From positions 33,339 through 97,338 of the forward strand of contig JBBIMX010000002.1 of NCBI GenBank assembly GCA_037444165.1: DNA of 64,000 bases, written 5' to 3'. How positions within the stretch are numbered: the first letter of the stretch is position 1; each line of letters begins with the position of its first letter. The notes under the pieces were generated by a model. The model was given only the letters and a program-made list of their open reading frames with translations, did no database searches and had not been told where the DNA came from. The stretch is from CALIBK01 sp037444165 (lineage in GTDB: Bacteria > Desulfobacterota > BSN033 > UBA1163). A program made the position numbers and the translations under genes. Shown here piece after piece: positions 42,837-51,186 of this stretch.

Positions 42837-44615
42837 TTAATGAATCGATTGAGCCATAGAGGCAACCTTCTGTTTCCCCTGGGTCTTGCTCAAGACTTCG
42901 TCTCTTTCCAAGAGTTGAAGGGTATGAGTGGCACAGAGTCGCATCTCCTCCCATTTTTCCTTCTGGAACCATCTCTTCTTCTCAGCCATCTTTTTTAACA
43001 TGGGAATGACCTCCGGAGAGCCAGTTTCTCCCAGGGCCCTGAAAAAAGCAATTTTCTCTTCATAGTCTCGTTTTAAGAACTCCTTAGAAAGTACAATTTC
43101 ACTCAGGATTTTGAAGGCCTCCTCTTTCGCCACTTTGGCAAAAAGAAGCGAGGCTTTAGCACGAATCTCAGGGATAGGGTCTTCGAGAAATTTCTGAATC
43201 AGCCCTCTCCCTTTCTCGCCAAATCTTTTAAGTAACTGGAGGGTCTCCTCTCTCACCTTGGCCTCTGGATGGGAGACCCAACTTTCTAAATACAAGGGAG
43301 TGGAGGGATCACCGATCTTTCCAAGGATATAAATAAGATGAGAGATCAAAAAGGGGTTGTTCTCTTTTAAGAAAGGGAGAAAAGGCTGAATCTCTCCCTG
43401 GGAGAGCTCCACGAGGCGATCGCAGATCATTTTTCTCCACTTTCCCGATTCAAGGCTACCTAAAAGATGATAGAGAGGTTCTATGGCCTTCTTCGATAGA
43501 AGTTGAAGATATTGAAGAACCCATTCCGATCCCATCTCCCCGGCTTTCAAGATGATGTCTTTGAGGAACGCGGCGGAACGGGGAGTAGAAAAAGCTTCAA
43601 GGATTTGACGGACTGCAAAAATCTGTTTGTCCTTCAATACTATTGTCTCAAGGGTCTCGTTAAGTCTTCTCAATATGAATAAGGCTTGCTGAATCTTCCC
43701 CCGTTCGAAAAAGGAACGGATGGTCCGCTCAAAGTAGGAGATCATATTTTCATAAGCACTTACATCCTCCCCGAGATGAAGAAGGATCTCAATCAGATTC
43801 TCAATTAAATGAATCAGGTGTTCGGGGGCTCTTTCCTCCTGAAGTTCCCGATTGATTTCCTCAAGTTCAAAGGGAGTAAGCTCACAGGCCTGGGCCAAGG
43901 ATTGACCGGGTTTGGGGTTCAAGAGTTGCCTCAACCTCTCCCTCTCGAAAGGAGGAGTCTCTTTTCCCATTTCAAAGGAAGTCGAATCTTCGAATCCATT
44001 TCCATGGAAACCTCTGAACTCTAATCGTGCTATAAACTCCTCTTCGCTCCCAGGAACCCAGTGAGTCTCTCCATCTAAAAAATCATCGACGATCGTGAAG
44101 TGGATATGAGGAAACTCCTTTTCCCAAAGGAGGGTAACCAGATCGTCCTCCATTCGGTTCACCGTTTCACTCTTTTTCACGATATGGAGAAAATCCATTA
44201 TTTCTTTAAATTCAACTCCGCGAAGAAATTTTAATTCCCGGATTCCATCTTTAAAGAAGAAAAAGGCTAAACTCTCTTTGATATCCTGATTTTCATAAAT
44301 GACTTTTCCGCAATAGAAGAGTCGCCCTTCTCCAACCTGGATGGAAAAGGAGTCGAACTCTTCAAAATAGAGATCGAAATCCTTCTTTAGACGCTCCAGG
44401 AATTTATTAAGGATGGGGTGATTGGGTTCATAAAGGCGAAAGGATTTTAGGGTTTGAAGAAGGGTTTGAATCAATGCCCTCGTGGCCTTGACCGATCTTT
44501 CTTCAATCAAATCCTCTTCTCTTTCTAATCGCTCAATTAATTTTACTTGACCTTTGATCTCTTTTCTTGCAGTTTCTCTTTTCTCCATTAGCTCACCCTC
44601 TCCAGGGTTAACCAT
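42837..44615 (-). CDS. HEAT-repeat protein in the chemosensory operon
   Basis: 592 residues. The first 230 resemble the N-terminal region of the HD-GYP protein next door (both contain a LYLNEQRL/LFYCGKVIYEN-like element followed by charged helices), while residues 330-570 form HEAT-type helical pairs (for example PEAKVREETLQLLKRFGEKG and IPEIRAKASLLFAKVAKEE). No enzymatic motif. A protein-protein interaction scaffold is likely. It overlaps the HTH gene by 8 bp. Confidence 0.8.
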   Translation of the reverse strand: MVNPGEGELMEKRETARKEIKGQVKLIERLEREEDLIEERSVKATRALIQTLLQTLKSFRLYEPNHPILNKFLERLKKDFDLYFEEFDSFSIQVGEGRLFYCGKVIYENQDIKESLAFFFFKDGIRELKFLRGVEFKEIMDFLHIVKKSETVNRMEDDLVTLLWEKEFPHIHFTIVDDFLDGETHWVPGSEEEFIARLEFRGFHGNGFEDSTSFEMGKETPPFERERLRQLLNPKPGQSLAQACELTPFELEEINRELQEERAPEHLIHLIENLIEILLHLGEDVSAYENMISYFERTIRSFFERGKIQQALFILRRLNETLETIVLKDKQIFAVRQILEAFSTPRSAAFLKDIILKAGEMGSEWVLQYLQLLSKKAIEPLYHLLGSLESGKWRKMICDRLVELSQGEIQPFLPFLKENNPFLISHLIYILGKIGDPSTPLYLESWVSHPEAKVREETLQLLKRFGEKGRGLIQKFLEDPIPEIRAKASLLFAKVAKEEAFKILSEIVLSKEFLKRDYEEKIAFFRALGETGSPEVIPMLKKMAEKKRWFQKEKWEEMRLCATHTLQLLERDEVLSKTQGKQKVASMAQSIH

Positions 44616-44790
44616 TTTCTCCTTTTAGGAAACGGTCTAATTCAGACTTCAACACTTTCCATCCCCTACCCGCTTTTGTTCCTTTAATCCTTCCCGAATA
44701 GAGATACTTCATATAGGTGGGCCTTGAAATCCGAAGATACCGACAGGCCTCTTGGGTGGTCATCACCGTTTTCTCTTCGGTCATTGACAT
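44608..44790 (-). CDS. small excisionase/BldC-type helix-turn-helix protein
   Basis: 60 residues. MTTQEACRYLRISRPTYMKY and a wing with GRGWKVLKSELDRFL match the MerR-like HTH_17 family. First gene of the minus-strand chemosensory operon, overlapping the HEAT gene; probably a DNA-binding regulator of the operon, although the target is unknown. Confidence 0.8.
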   Translation of the reverse strand: MSMTEEKTVMTTQEACRYLRISRPTYMKYLYSGRIKGTKAGRGWKVLKSELDRFLKGENG

Positions 44791-44999
44791 CGTTTTACAC
44801 CTTTTGAATAAGATTTTTCAGCGTTTAACTGCATTTTCTATACCAAAATGGAAGATAATCTAACTCCTTGATATTGGAAATTAATTTTAAATTTTGAATC
44901 GCCCCTATAAATCTCAAATGACGCTTCTTGTACTCCCTTTTGTTCATTTTTTACCCATTTCCTCCACCCTCCAGGGTTGAAAAAAAATTATTTTTATAT

Positions 45000-45021
45000 T
45001 ATATGAATTATGGATCATATA
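45000..45021 (+). promoter_or_regulatory. candidate ArsR operator overlapping the -10 region
   Basis: TATATGA (45000-45006) and TCATATA (45015-45021) form a perfect 7-bp inverted repeat with an 8-base spacer. A TTGAAA at 44977 with 17-base spacing puts a -10-like TATATG on top of the left half. The arrangement, between promoter and the ArsR start at 45037, is the usual autoregulatory operator layout. Confidence 0.65.
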
Positions 45022-45036
45022 AACATAGAGGAAAAA

Positions 45037-45354
45037 ATGGACGAGACAATTCTAAATTTGAAGGCGGAAATGTTAAAGGTTCTTGCCCAGCCCACCCGGC
45101 TAAAAATCCTTGAGACCCTTCGAAATGGGGAAAAATGTATCTGCGAAATTGTTCCAGCTGTCCATGGAGAGCAATCCAATATTTCCCGCCATATCTCCAT
45201 CATGGAGAAAGCCTATTTGGTGACCACAAGGAAAGAGGGGGTTAGAGTCTTCGTAAAAGTAAAAGATCCCGAAATCTTCGACCTTCTCGATCGGGTGCGT
45301 GCTATTCTAAGGAAACAGATAAAAGAGCAAGAAAAACTTCTTACCCAGATTTAA
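45037..45354 (+). CDS. ArsR/SmtB-family metalloregulator
   Basis: I take ATG 45037, preceded by AGAGGAAA; the ATG at 45010 would lie inside the inverted repeat. 105 residues. Winged HTH: MLKVLAQPTRLKILETL, the recognition region HGEQSNISRHISIMEKAYLV, and a CIC motif (GEKCICEIV) in the alpha-3 position where ArsR proteins bind As(III)/Sb(III) or other thiophilic ions. It represses by binding the operator at 45000. First gene of an operon with permeases and thioredoxin-like proteins. Confidence 0.9.
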   Translation: MDETILNLKAEMLKVLAQPTRLKILETLRNGEKCICEIVPAVHGEQSNISRHISIMEKAYLVTTRKEGVRVFVKVKDPEIFDLLDRVRAILRKQIKEQEKLLTQI

Positions 45355-45381
45355 ATTTCTAAAAAGAAGGGAGCCTTTCCT

Positions 45382-46440
45382 ATGTTTGTCCTCGAATTGA
45401 TTTTTGCAGGTCTGGAAGCACTAAAAGAATATATTGCGCTCCATGTGATTACCTGTCTTATCCCAGCCTTTCTTCTGGCAGGAGCGATGGTCAGTTTCAT
45501 CTCGAAAGAGACAATCATCTACTATCTTGGAGCAGCCGCCAATAAACTTAAATCCTTTGCCCTGGCCAGTGGAGGAAGCTTCTTTGTAGCCGCCTGCTCC
45601 TGTACGGTGATTCCGGTATCGAGTGGACTCTATTACGGTGGAGCAGGAATTGGTCCTGCCTTTATTGTCCTGTGGGTGGCTCCGGCTGCCAATATCTTAG
45701 CCATCATTTACACAGGGGCCATTTTGGGATCTGAAATGGTGATCGTTAGAATCCTTTCAGCCCTTGCTATGGCTTTTGTAGTAGGCTGGGTGATGAGTTT
45801 TGTTTTCCGCCGAGAGGAGGCTCAGAGGATAGGAAGCGTTTTCAGTATGAATCCCAAAGGAGGAAGGATTGTCTCCCGTAAGGATCTTATTCTCATTCTT
45901 CTGGTGGTAGCAGACCTGCTTGCCCCTAACTATCTTGTTCAGAAAGGTCCCTATCTTCATAAGGTCTATGTTTGGGCTATTGGAATGATCATTGTAGCCC
46001 TCTATGCATTTAAGGTGAAGAGCTGGGAGGAGATTCGTGGATGGTTGGGAGAAACCTGGTGGTTTGTGCGAATCATTCTCCCCCTCTTGTTAGGAGGTGT
46101 CTTTATTGTGGGTATCATTGGGAAACTTCTTCCCCAGCAGTGGGTCGAAAATTGGCTTGGTGGAGCAGGGGTTTTTGCTTCTTTTCTGGCCACTGTGATT
46201 GGTCAAACGATGTATTTTGCAACGATGACGGAAGCCCCGTTTATTCATAAAATGTTAGGATTGGGGATGGGAAAAGGTCCGGCCCTTGCCCTTCTCCTTA
46301 CCGGTCCGGGGATGAGTCTTCCAAATATATTGGCCATTATGAAGGTCTTTGGCTTTAAAAGAGGAATAGTATACGTTATACTCATTTGTATTTTAGGAAC
46401 CTTTGTAGGCTGGTTTACAGGAAATTTCATCTTTTCTTAA
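45382..46440 (+). CDS. ArsP-type (DUF318/UPF0718) permease, first copy
   Basis: 352 residues with eight or more TM helices. HVITCLIPAFLLAGAMVSFI, AACSCTVIPVSSGLYYGGAG, VAPAANILAIIYTG and LTGPGMSLPNILAIM are family signatures; the CSCTVIP Cys pair is conserved in ArsP, whose members export trivalent organoarsenicals. A substrate other than arsenic (mercury, selenium, thiols) is possible. RBS AAGAAGGGAG precedes the ATG by 7 bases. Confidence 0.85.
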   Translation: MFVLELIFAGLEALKEYIALHVITCLIPAFLLAGAMVSFISKETIIYYLGAAANKLKSFALASGGSFFVAACSCTVIPVSSGLYYGGAGIGPAFIVLWVAPAANILAIIYTGAILGSEMVIVRILSALAMAFVVGWVMSFVFRREEAQRIGSVFSMNPKGGRIVSRKDLILILLVVADLLAPNYLVQKGPYLHKVYVWAIGMIIVALYAFKVKSWEEIRGWLGETWWFVRIILPLLLGGVFIVGIIGKLLPQQWVENWLGGAGVFASFLATVIGQTMYFATMTEAPFIHKMLGLGMGKGPALALLLTGPGMSLPNILAIMKVFGFKRGIVYVILICILGTFVGWFTGNFIFS

Positions 46441-46474
46441 ACCTAATTTTTAGGCAGGCCAAAAGAGGCAATCG

Positions 46475-47494
46475 ATGTTTATTTCGGCCATTCAGGGAGG
46501 AATTGCGGCATTTCTTGACTATCTCTCTGCCCATGTCTTGACTTGTTTAATCCCTGCCTTTTTTATAGCAGGGGCTATTAATGTCTTCATCTCCCAGGTT
46601 TCTGTGATGAGGTATTTTGGTGGAGATACCAAAAAGGTCTTCTCCTACGGAGTGGCTTCAGCTTCCGGAACCGTCCTCGCCGTCTGCTCATGTACCGTTC
46701 TACCTATCTTTACTGGAATATATAAAAGAGGGGTAGGAGTGGGTCCTGCTACCACGTTCCTTTTTGCTGGTCCGGCAATCAATGTCCTTGCTATTGTCTA
46801 TTCGGCTCGACTCTTAGGGATTGACCTCGGTGTGGCAAGAGCAGTCAGTGCCATTTTATTATCCATTCTTATCGGTCTGACCATGTCATTCCTCTTTAGA
46901 GAGCAGAGGAAAAGTTATGAGCAGAACATCGCCTTACCCGAAAGGAGTAAAAAGGGATATGCACTCCTCCTTTATTTTATATCCTTGGTTGGGATTCTGG
47001 TTTTTGCGTCAATGAATCAATGGGAATTCACGGTTCTTTCCTTCCTTCTCCTATCTATCGCCCTGAAAAAATGGTATGACATGGAAGACATAAAGATGTG
47101 GCTTTTTGCTACCTGGAAATTCTTCAGGCTGATTACCCCGTGGCTTCTTCTTGGAGTGTTTGTTGCAGGAATGCTCAAAACCTTTATTCCAGAGTCTCTT
47201 GTGCGAGGTTTCTTGGGTGGGGATTCTATTCGATCAAACTTCATCGCCTCTGTACTGGGTGCGCTGATGTATTTTGCAACCCTTACAGAAGTCCCCATTA
47301 CTCGGGCTTTTCTCGATATAGGGATGGGACGGGGACCTGCATTGGCTCTTCTTCTCGCTGGCCCTGCATTGAGCCTCCCCAGTATGATCGTGATTATAAG
47401 GATTATGGGATTGAAAAAAGGGATAACCTATTTGGGCTTAGTCATCGCCATTGCTACCCTCACAGGGATAGCTTTTGGACGACTTTTCCTATAA
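46475..47494 (+). CDS. ArsP-type permease, second copy
   Basis: 339 residues, paralogous to the preceding gene and in the same orientation 34 bp downstream. HVLTCLIPAFFIAGAINVFI, AVCSCTVLPIFTGIYKRGVG, FAGPAINVLAIVYS and LAGPALSLPSMIVII correspond one by one to motifs in copy 1. Two ArsP-like subunits in tandem could form a heterodimeric transporter or have separate substrates. Confidence 0.85.
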   Translation: MFISAIQGGIAAFLDYLSAHVLTCLIPAFFIAGAINVFISQVSVMRYFGGDTKKVFSYGVASASGTVLAVCSCTVLPIFTGIYKRGVGVGPATTFLFAGPAINVLAIVYSARLLGIDLGVARAVSAILLSILIGLTMSFLFREQRKSYEQNIALPERSKKGYALLLYFISLVGILVFASMNQWEFTVLSFLLLSIALKKWYDMEDIKMWLFATWKFFRLITPWLLLGVFVAGMLKTFIPESLVRGFLGGDSIRSNFIASVLGALMYFATLTEVPITRAFLDIGMGRGPALALLLAGPALSLPSMIVIIRIMGLKKGITYLGLVIAIATLTGIAFGRLFL

Positions 47495-47516
47495 AATTTG
47501 ATGAGGAGGTGAAAAA

Positions 47517-47750
47517 ATGAAAAAAATCGAAATTTTAGGAATGGGTTGACCCAAATGCAATCAGCTCGAGTCGCGAGCTAAAGAGGCTGTCAAAGGATTA
47601 GGCATTGAGGCCGAGGTTGTAAAGGTTTCGGACGTAAAGACTATCTCTAACTATGGGGTATTGGTCACCCCAGCGCTGGTGGTGGATGGAGTGGTGAAGG
47701 TGGCCGGGAAGGTTCCAAAGGTAGACGAGATCAAGGAATGGATTAAATAG
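47517..47750 (+). CDS. UxxC thioredoxin-like selenoprotein (in-frame UGA)
   Basis: 77 codons from ATG 47517 (GAGGAGGTG ribosome site) to TAG 47748. The protein begins MKKIEILGMG, then UGA at 47547-47549, then PKC: a redox motif U-P-K-C where homologues (redox-active disulfide protein 2, small thioredoxin folds) have CPKC. Downstream sequence is coding (VVKVSDVKTISNYGVLVTPA, the cis-Pro loop TPALVV), so readthrough is required. A perfect stem-loop at 47563-47579 fits a bacterial SECIS. It lies between the permeases and the DGC protein; ORF finding that treats UGA as stop misses it. Confidence 0.88.
47563..47579 (+). other. bacterial SECIS-type hairpin
   Basis: AGCTCG-AGTCG-CGAGCT forms a perfect 6-bp stem with a 5-base loop containing GU, starting 13 bases after the UGA codon at 47547-47549. 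This spacing and a G/U in the apical loop are what SelB needs in bacterial SECIS elements. The hairpin lies entirely in coding sequence and does not interrupt the frame. Confidence 0.75.
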
Positions 47751-47763
47751 GAGGGCCAAATTT

Positions 47764-48150
47764 ATGGAAGAAAAGTGCCTGTGTGAACCCATCGAGATTT
47801 TAATCTTCCCATGCTCGGGAGGCTTTAATGTCGGACAGATCGCCAATCAGGCGGGTGTGGAGTTGACACAAGAAGGGTATGGGAATATCTTTTGTCTGGC
47901 TGGCATTGGCGGACATGTCAGTGGAATGATCGAATCCACCAGGGCAGGAAAGGTCATCGTGGCGATTGATGGTTGTCCTGTCGCTTGTGCGAAAAAGACC
48001 CTGGAGCACGCAGGGTTTAATATCGATGAATATGCCCAGGTCACTGATTTAGGAATAGAAAAAAATCATGATTTCAATCTCAATCCTTCTGAAATAAAAA
48101 AAGTCACAAATCACATAGCCTCCCGAATCAATCGAAGGAAAGGAGCCTAA
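47764..48150 (+). CDS. DGC-domain putative zinc-binding protein
   Basis: 128 residues. FPCSGGFNVGQIANQAG, CLAGIGGHVSGMI and DGCPVACAKKTLEHAG are the three cysteine motifs of the DGC family (named after the Asp-Gly-Cys in DGCPV). Function unknown; frequently found with ArsR/ArsP-type permeases and redox proteins, as here. Start 14 bp after the selenoprotein. Confidence 0.85.
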   Translation: MEEKCLCEPIEILIFPCSGGFNVGQIANQAGVELTQEGYGNIFCLAGIGGHVSGMIESTRAGKVIVAIDGCPVACAKKTLEHAGFNIDEYAQVTDLGIEKNHDFNLNPSEIKKVTNHIASRINRRKGA

Positions 48151-48167
48151 TCGTTTAAGGAGGTTCG

Positions 48168-48665
48168 GTGGAAGAGAAGGACTATAAGCTGGTTCGGGTG
48201 GCTGAGACCCAAGTAGGTCTTATTGGCCTGAAAGCAATCTTTGAGGAGTTAAAGAGCAAAAGGAATGAACCTGAATCGATCCTCAAGGAGATGCTCGTGG
48301 AGAAGGCGGAAAAGAAAAATTATATCCCTCATTCAGTGAGGGAAGAATATAAAAAGGCACTCTTCAGAGAATTTAAGAAGTTCTTAGGTGAAAAGGTCGA
48401 GGAAGAAAAAGGGGGGACCCTTGAGATAGTCATTCTGGGCCCGGGGTGTTATGCCTGTGATAAACTGGAGCATGATGTGATGGCCGTTCTTTCAGAAACG
48501 GGGATACAGGCTTCTTTGAACCATATTACGGATCCAGACCTGATGGCCCAATATGGAATTCTTCCCACCCCTGCTCTCATCATCAATGGAAAGGTCAAAT
48601 CTGTGGGAATCAACCCAAGTAAGTCCACCATCAAAAAATGGCTGGAGGAGGAAAAGGGGAAATGA
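48168..48665 (+). CDS. CxxC thioredoxin-like protein with helical N-terminal extension
   Basis: 165 residues from a GTG preceded by AAGGAGG. The first 80 residues are helical and charged (EKAEKKNYIPHSVREEYKKA); the C-terminal domain is a small thioredoxin fold with ILGPGCYACDKLEHDV and the cis-Pro region ILPTPALIINGKV. It resembles the selenoprotein upstream with Cys in place of Sec, plus the extension. Overlaps the following small gene by ATGA. Confidence 0.85.
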   Translation: MEEKDYKLVRVAETQVGLIGLKAIFEELKSKRNEPESILKEMLVEKAEKKNYIPHSVREEYKKALFREFKKFLGEKVEEEKGGTLEIVILGPGCYACDKLEHDVMAVLSETGIQASLNHITDPDLMAQYGILPTPALIINGKVKSVGINPSKSTIKKWLEEEKGK

Positions 48666-48808
48666 CCCCAAAAATCATCATCAGTCTTGATGCCGGAGAG
48701 ATTTCTCGAATGGTAAGGGTCATCCTTGATGGGGATAAAGAAGAGGCTCTTCTTTTTCTGAAAGAAGTGGTGAAACCTCAAGTCGATCGAGCCACCAGGA
48801 ATCAGTGA
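48662..48808 (+). CDS. 48-residue hypothetical protein
   Basis: ATG 48662 overlaps the TGA of the thioredoxin-like gene (ATGA). Sequence starts MTPKIIISLDAGEISRMVRV and ends in VKPQVDRATRNQ; small, soluble, no cysteine. No family recognised. The coupling and the absence of a gap to the following gene's leader suggest it is a real member of the operon. Confidence 0.6.
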   Translation: MTPKIIISLDAGEISRMVRVILDGDKEEALLFLKEVVKPQVDRATRNQ

Positions 48809-48878
48809 GACCCATTTCCCTCGAAGCTTCGGGGAAGCTAACTCTTTGAAGGATGCCAATAAAAATTTTAAGAGAACA

Positions 48879-50444
48879 ATGATGAAACAATGGATTCCTT
48901 TCCTTCTTATTTTTCATCTCCTCTTTCTTCCTCATCATTCTTTAACTCAACCCTCCTCTATCTCCATCTATCTCTTCTATGCAGAGGACTGTCCGAGTTG
49001 TCAGGCCATCCTCCAAAGTTATGTTCCAACTCTCAAAGCGATGTACCCTTTTCTTGAGATCAAAACCTTTGATCTCGCTCATCCTTCCCATTACGAGGCC
49101 CTATTAAAACTTGAAGAGAAATTTCATCGTAAGGCTGATGAGCTTCCTGTTCTTTTTATTGGAGATCGGATGCTCTATGGCGAAAAGGAGATTATGGAAA
49201 AATTAGATCCTATCATCCTCGAATATCAGATGAGTGGATCTCTACCGCCACCCCTTCCCCCTCTCGAAATCCCTTCTAAATTAGACATTTTGGAAAAGAG
49301 TTTTACGGCTGAATTAACCTATTTTTATCAAAAGGGGTGTCCAAAATGTGATCGGGCAAGCTATCTGTTAAAATACCTAAATAAAAAGTATCCCAATTTA
49401 AGGATCAAAGAAATAGACCTAAATACCCCGGATGGAAAACGGCTTAATGAAATCCTCTCGAATCGGCTCAATCTCCCGCCAGAAAAACGTCTGATCGCTC
49501 CAGCCCTATTTATTGGAGAGACTTTCCTTCCTCCAGAAGAAATCACAGAGGTAAGGGTTGAGGCACTGATCAAGAAATATAGTGTGAGTGTGGGGGAAAG
49601 GGATAGTAAAAAAACCGTTTTCTTACCTACCCCACCCCCCTCCCTTTCCCCTACACCCGAGGATATCAAAAAAGCAGAGGAGTCCATTATCCAAAGATTC
49701 AAATCCTTTGGAGTCGTGGCGATCTTGTTTGCTGGCCTGATTGAGGGTCTTAATCCCTGTGCCTTAGCCACCCTTGTCTTCTTTATCTCCTATCTGACCA
49801 TGGTCGGACGAACACGAAGGGAAATCCTCTGGGCGGGATTAGGCTTTACTGGAGCAGGCTTTTTGACCCATCTCCTTCTTGGTTTCGGAATCTTAGGGTT
49901 TGTTCAACAGTTCTCTCTTTTCCCCCTGCTCTCTCGAATCATTTACTGGATAACCTTTCTCCTCTCCCTCTTTCTTGGAGCATTCAGTCTGTATGATTAT
50001 ATCCAGGTAAAGAAAGGACGTCCTTCCAGGATGACTCTCCAGGTTCCCAATTCTTTAAAGAAGAGGATTCACCGAATCATTCGAACGAGAGAGGGAGAAT
50101 TAGAGGCAACCCGAGAAAGTCAATCCGCTCGCTTTCTTTTTGCAGCGATAGGAATTGGTTTCATCGTCACCCTTTTGCAATCCACCTGTACGAGTCAGGT
50201 CTATCTTCCAACGATCCTGTTTGTGACCCATATCCCATCCCTTCGAAGTAGTGCCATATTTTATCTCATCCTCTATAATCTTGTTTATATTTTGCCCTTG
50301 GTGGTTATTTTCGGTATCGTCTATTGGGGAACCACCTCTGAACAATTGTCTTTCTTTCTCCAAAGACGGACATCCACCATCAAACTGCTAACCGCCCTCT
50401 TCTTCTTTGTTCTGGCCGGGATTTTGATCTTCATTCTCTTATGA
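48879..50444 (+). CDS. double thioredoxin domain fused to CcdA/DsbD-type membrane domain
   Basis: Start chosen at ATG 48879, giving a signal sequence (MMKQWIPFLLIFHLLFLPHH); a TTG at 48846 is longer but unlikely. 521 residues. Two periplasmic thioredoxin-like domains (YAEDCPSCQAILQSYVP and YQKGCPKCDRASYLLKYL), then a CcdA-like membrane domain with about six helices; membrane cysteines lie in LNPCALATLVFFISYL and LQSTCTSQVYLPTIL. In DsbD/CcdA proteins such pairs carry reductant from cytoplasmic thioredoxin to the periplasm. It could be fed by the selenoprotein or the Cys thioredoxin of this operon. Confidence 0.9.
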   Translation: MMKQWIPFLLIFHLLFLPHHSLTQPSSISIYLFYAEDCPSCQAILQSYVPTLKAMYPFLEIKTFDLAHPSHYEALLKLEEKFHRKADELPVLFIGDRMLYGEKEIMEKLDPIILEYQMSGSLPPPLPPLEIPSKLDILEKSFTAELTYFYQKGCPKCDRASYLLKYLNKKYPNLRIKEIDLNTPDGKRLNEILSNRLNLPPEKRLIAPALFIGETFLPPEEITEVRVEALIKKYSVSVGERDSKKTVFLPTPPPSLSPTPEDIKKAEESIIQRFKSFGVVAILFAGLIEGLNPCALATLVFFISYLTMVGRTRREILWAGLGFTGAGFLTHLLLGFGILGFVQQFSLFPLLSRIIYWITFLLSLFLGAFSLYDYIQVKKGRPSRMTLQVPNSLKKRIHRIIRTREGELEATRESQSARFLFAAIGIGFIVTLLQSTCTSQVYLPTILFVTHIPSLRSSAIFYLILYNLVYILPLVVIFGIVYWGTTSEQLSFFLQRRTSTIKLLTALFFFVLAGILIFILL

Positions 50445-50451
50445 GGGAAAG

Positions 50452-51015
50452 ATGCTTCTCCGATCTTATAAAATTGCACGAATTCTTCCATGTATTGCCG
50501 ATCCAGAAAAGATCAGAGTCATCGCAGAGCTTTCCGATGAAATTCACGAAGTCTTCCCCTATCTCAATTCGACCTTGAAAGGATGTATCTATAATCATCC
50601 TGCCCTCACCCTGACCATCCGGAATGAAGAAAAACTGATCACCCTTCACTCAAAGTATATTACCCTTACCTTAATTGAAGACGAAAAGGAGGCCCATGAA
50701 ATTCTCACCTGGATAAAAAACCTCATTAATGAGATCGAGCAGAAAAAGGAGGAAATCGAACCCAACTATTCTTCGGGAGATTCTTTAAAACCATCGGATA
50801 TTCAGAAGCTTCTTCCTGGTACGAACTGTAAAGAATGTGGAATGCGAAGCTGTCTTGCCTTTGCCTTCAAATTACTGGATCAGAAGCTTGGGATTGAAAA
50901 ATGTCGCCCTCTTTTTACAGACCTATTTAAAGAGAAACGGAAGATCCTTCTCGAAACCTTAAAGGATGCAGGGTTGAAGGTTCCGTCTGAATTTTTAGAG
51001 TCTCCAACGGGTTGA
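50452..51015 (+). CDS. 4Fe-4S domain protein (ACS/CFeSP-type FeS motif)
   Basis: 187 residues. Residues 1-90 form an unassigned alpha/beta region (LPCIADPEKIRVIAELSDEI); the C-terminal part has LPGTNCKECGMRSCLAFAFK and a fourth Cys in GIEKCRPL, the [4Fe-4S] motif shared with the corrinoid iron-sulfur protein and Nqr/Rnf subunit B. It starts 8 bp after the CcdA fusion. Electron donor to the redox proteins upstream is a reasonable guess. Confidence 0.85.
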   Translation: MLLRSYKIARILPCIADPEKIRVIAELSDEIHEVFPYLNSTLKGCIYNHPALTLTIRNEEKLITLHSKYITLTLIEDEKEAHEILTWIKNLINEIEQKKEEIEPNYSSGDSLKPSDIQKLLPGTNCKECGMRSCLAFAFKLLDQKLGIEKCRPLFTDLFKEKRKILLETLKDAGLKVPSEFLESPTG

Positions 51016-51186
51016 AAAAGGAGAGACGAATAGAGGACCTGTTTGAAAAAATAGGATTGTTAAAAAGAGCGGGAAACCCTTTTTTCTCCTGTCCTCGTGA
51101 TTAAAACACAGGGCTCCATTCCAGGAAGGGCTGGCGAAAAAATGATCGTTCAACAAGATGGAATGGCGATTGGAACGATGGGGGGC
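51012..51186 (+). pseudogene. XdhC/CoxI-family fragment with frameshift
   Basis: A first frame (TTG 51012) reads RRIEDLFEKIGLLKRAGNPF; after a run of T the homologous sequence continues in another frame as VLVIKTQGSIPGRAGEKMIV and QQDGMAIGTMGG, which matches the XdhC N-terminal pattern (V-T-x-G-S-x-P-R-x-x-G-x-K-M). One base in the T-run explains the shift. Everything after GTMGG, including the NAD-binding half, is gone. Confidence 0.7.

Noticed and set aside
45010..45354. ArsR start at 45010
   Set aside because: That ATG lies inside the inverted-repeat operator and has no ribosome site; 45037 has one.
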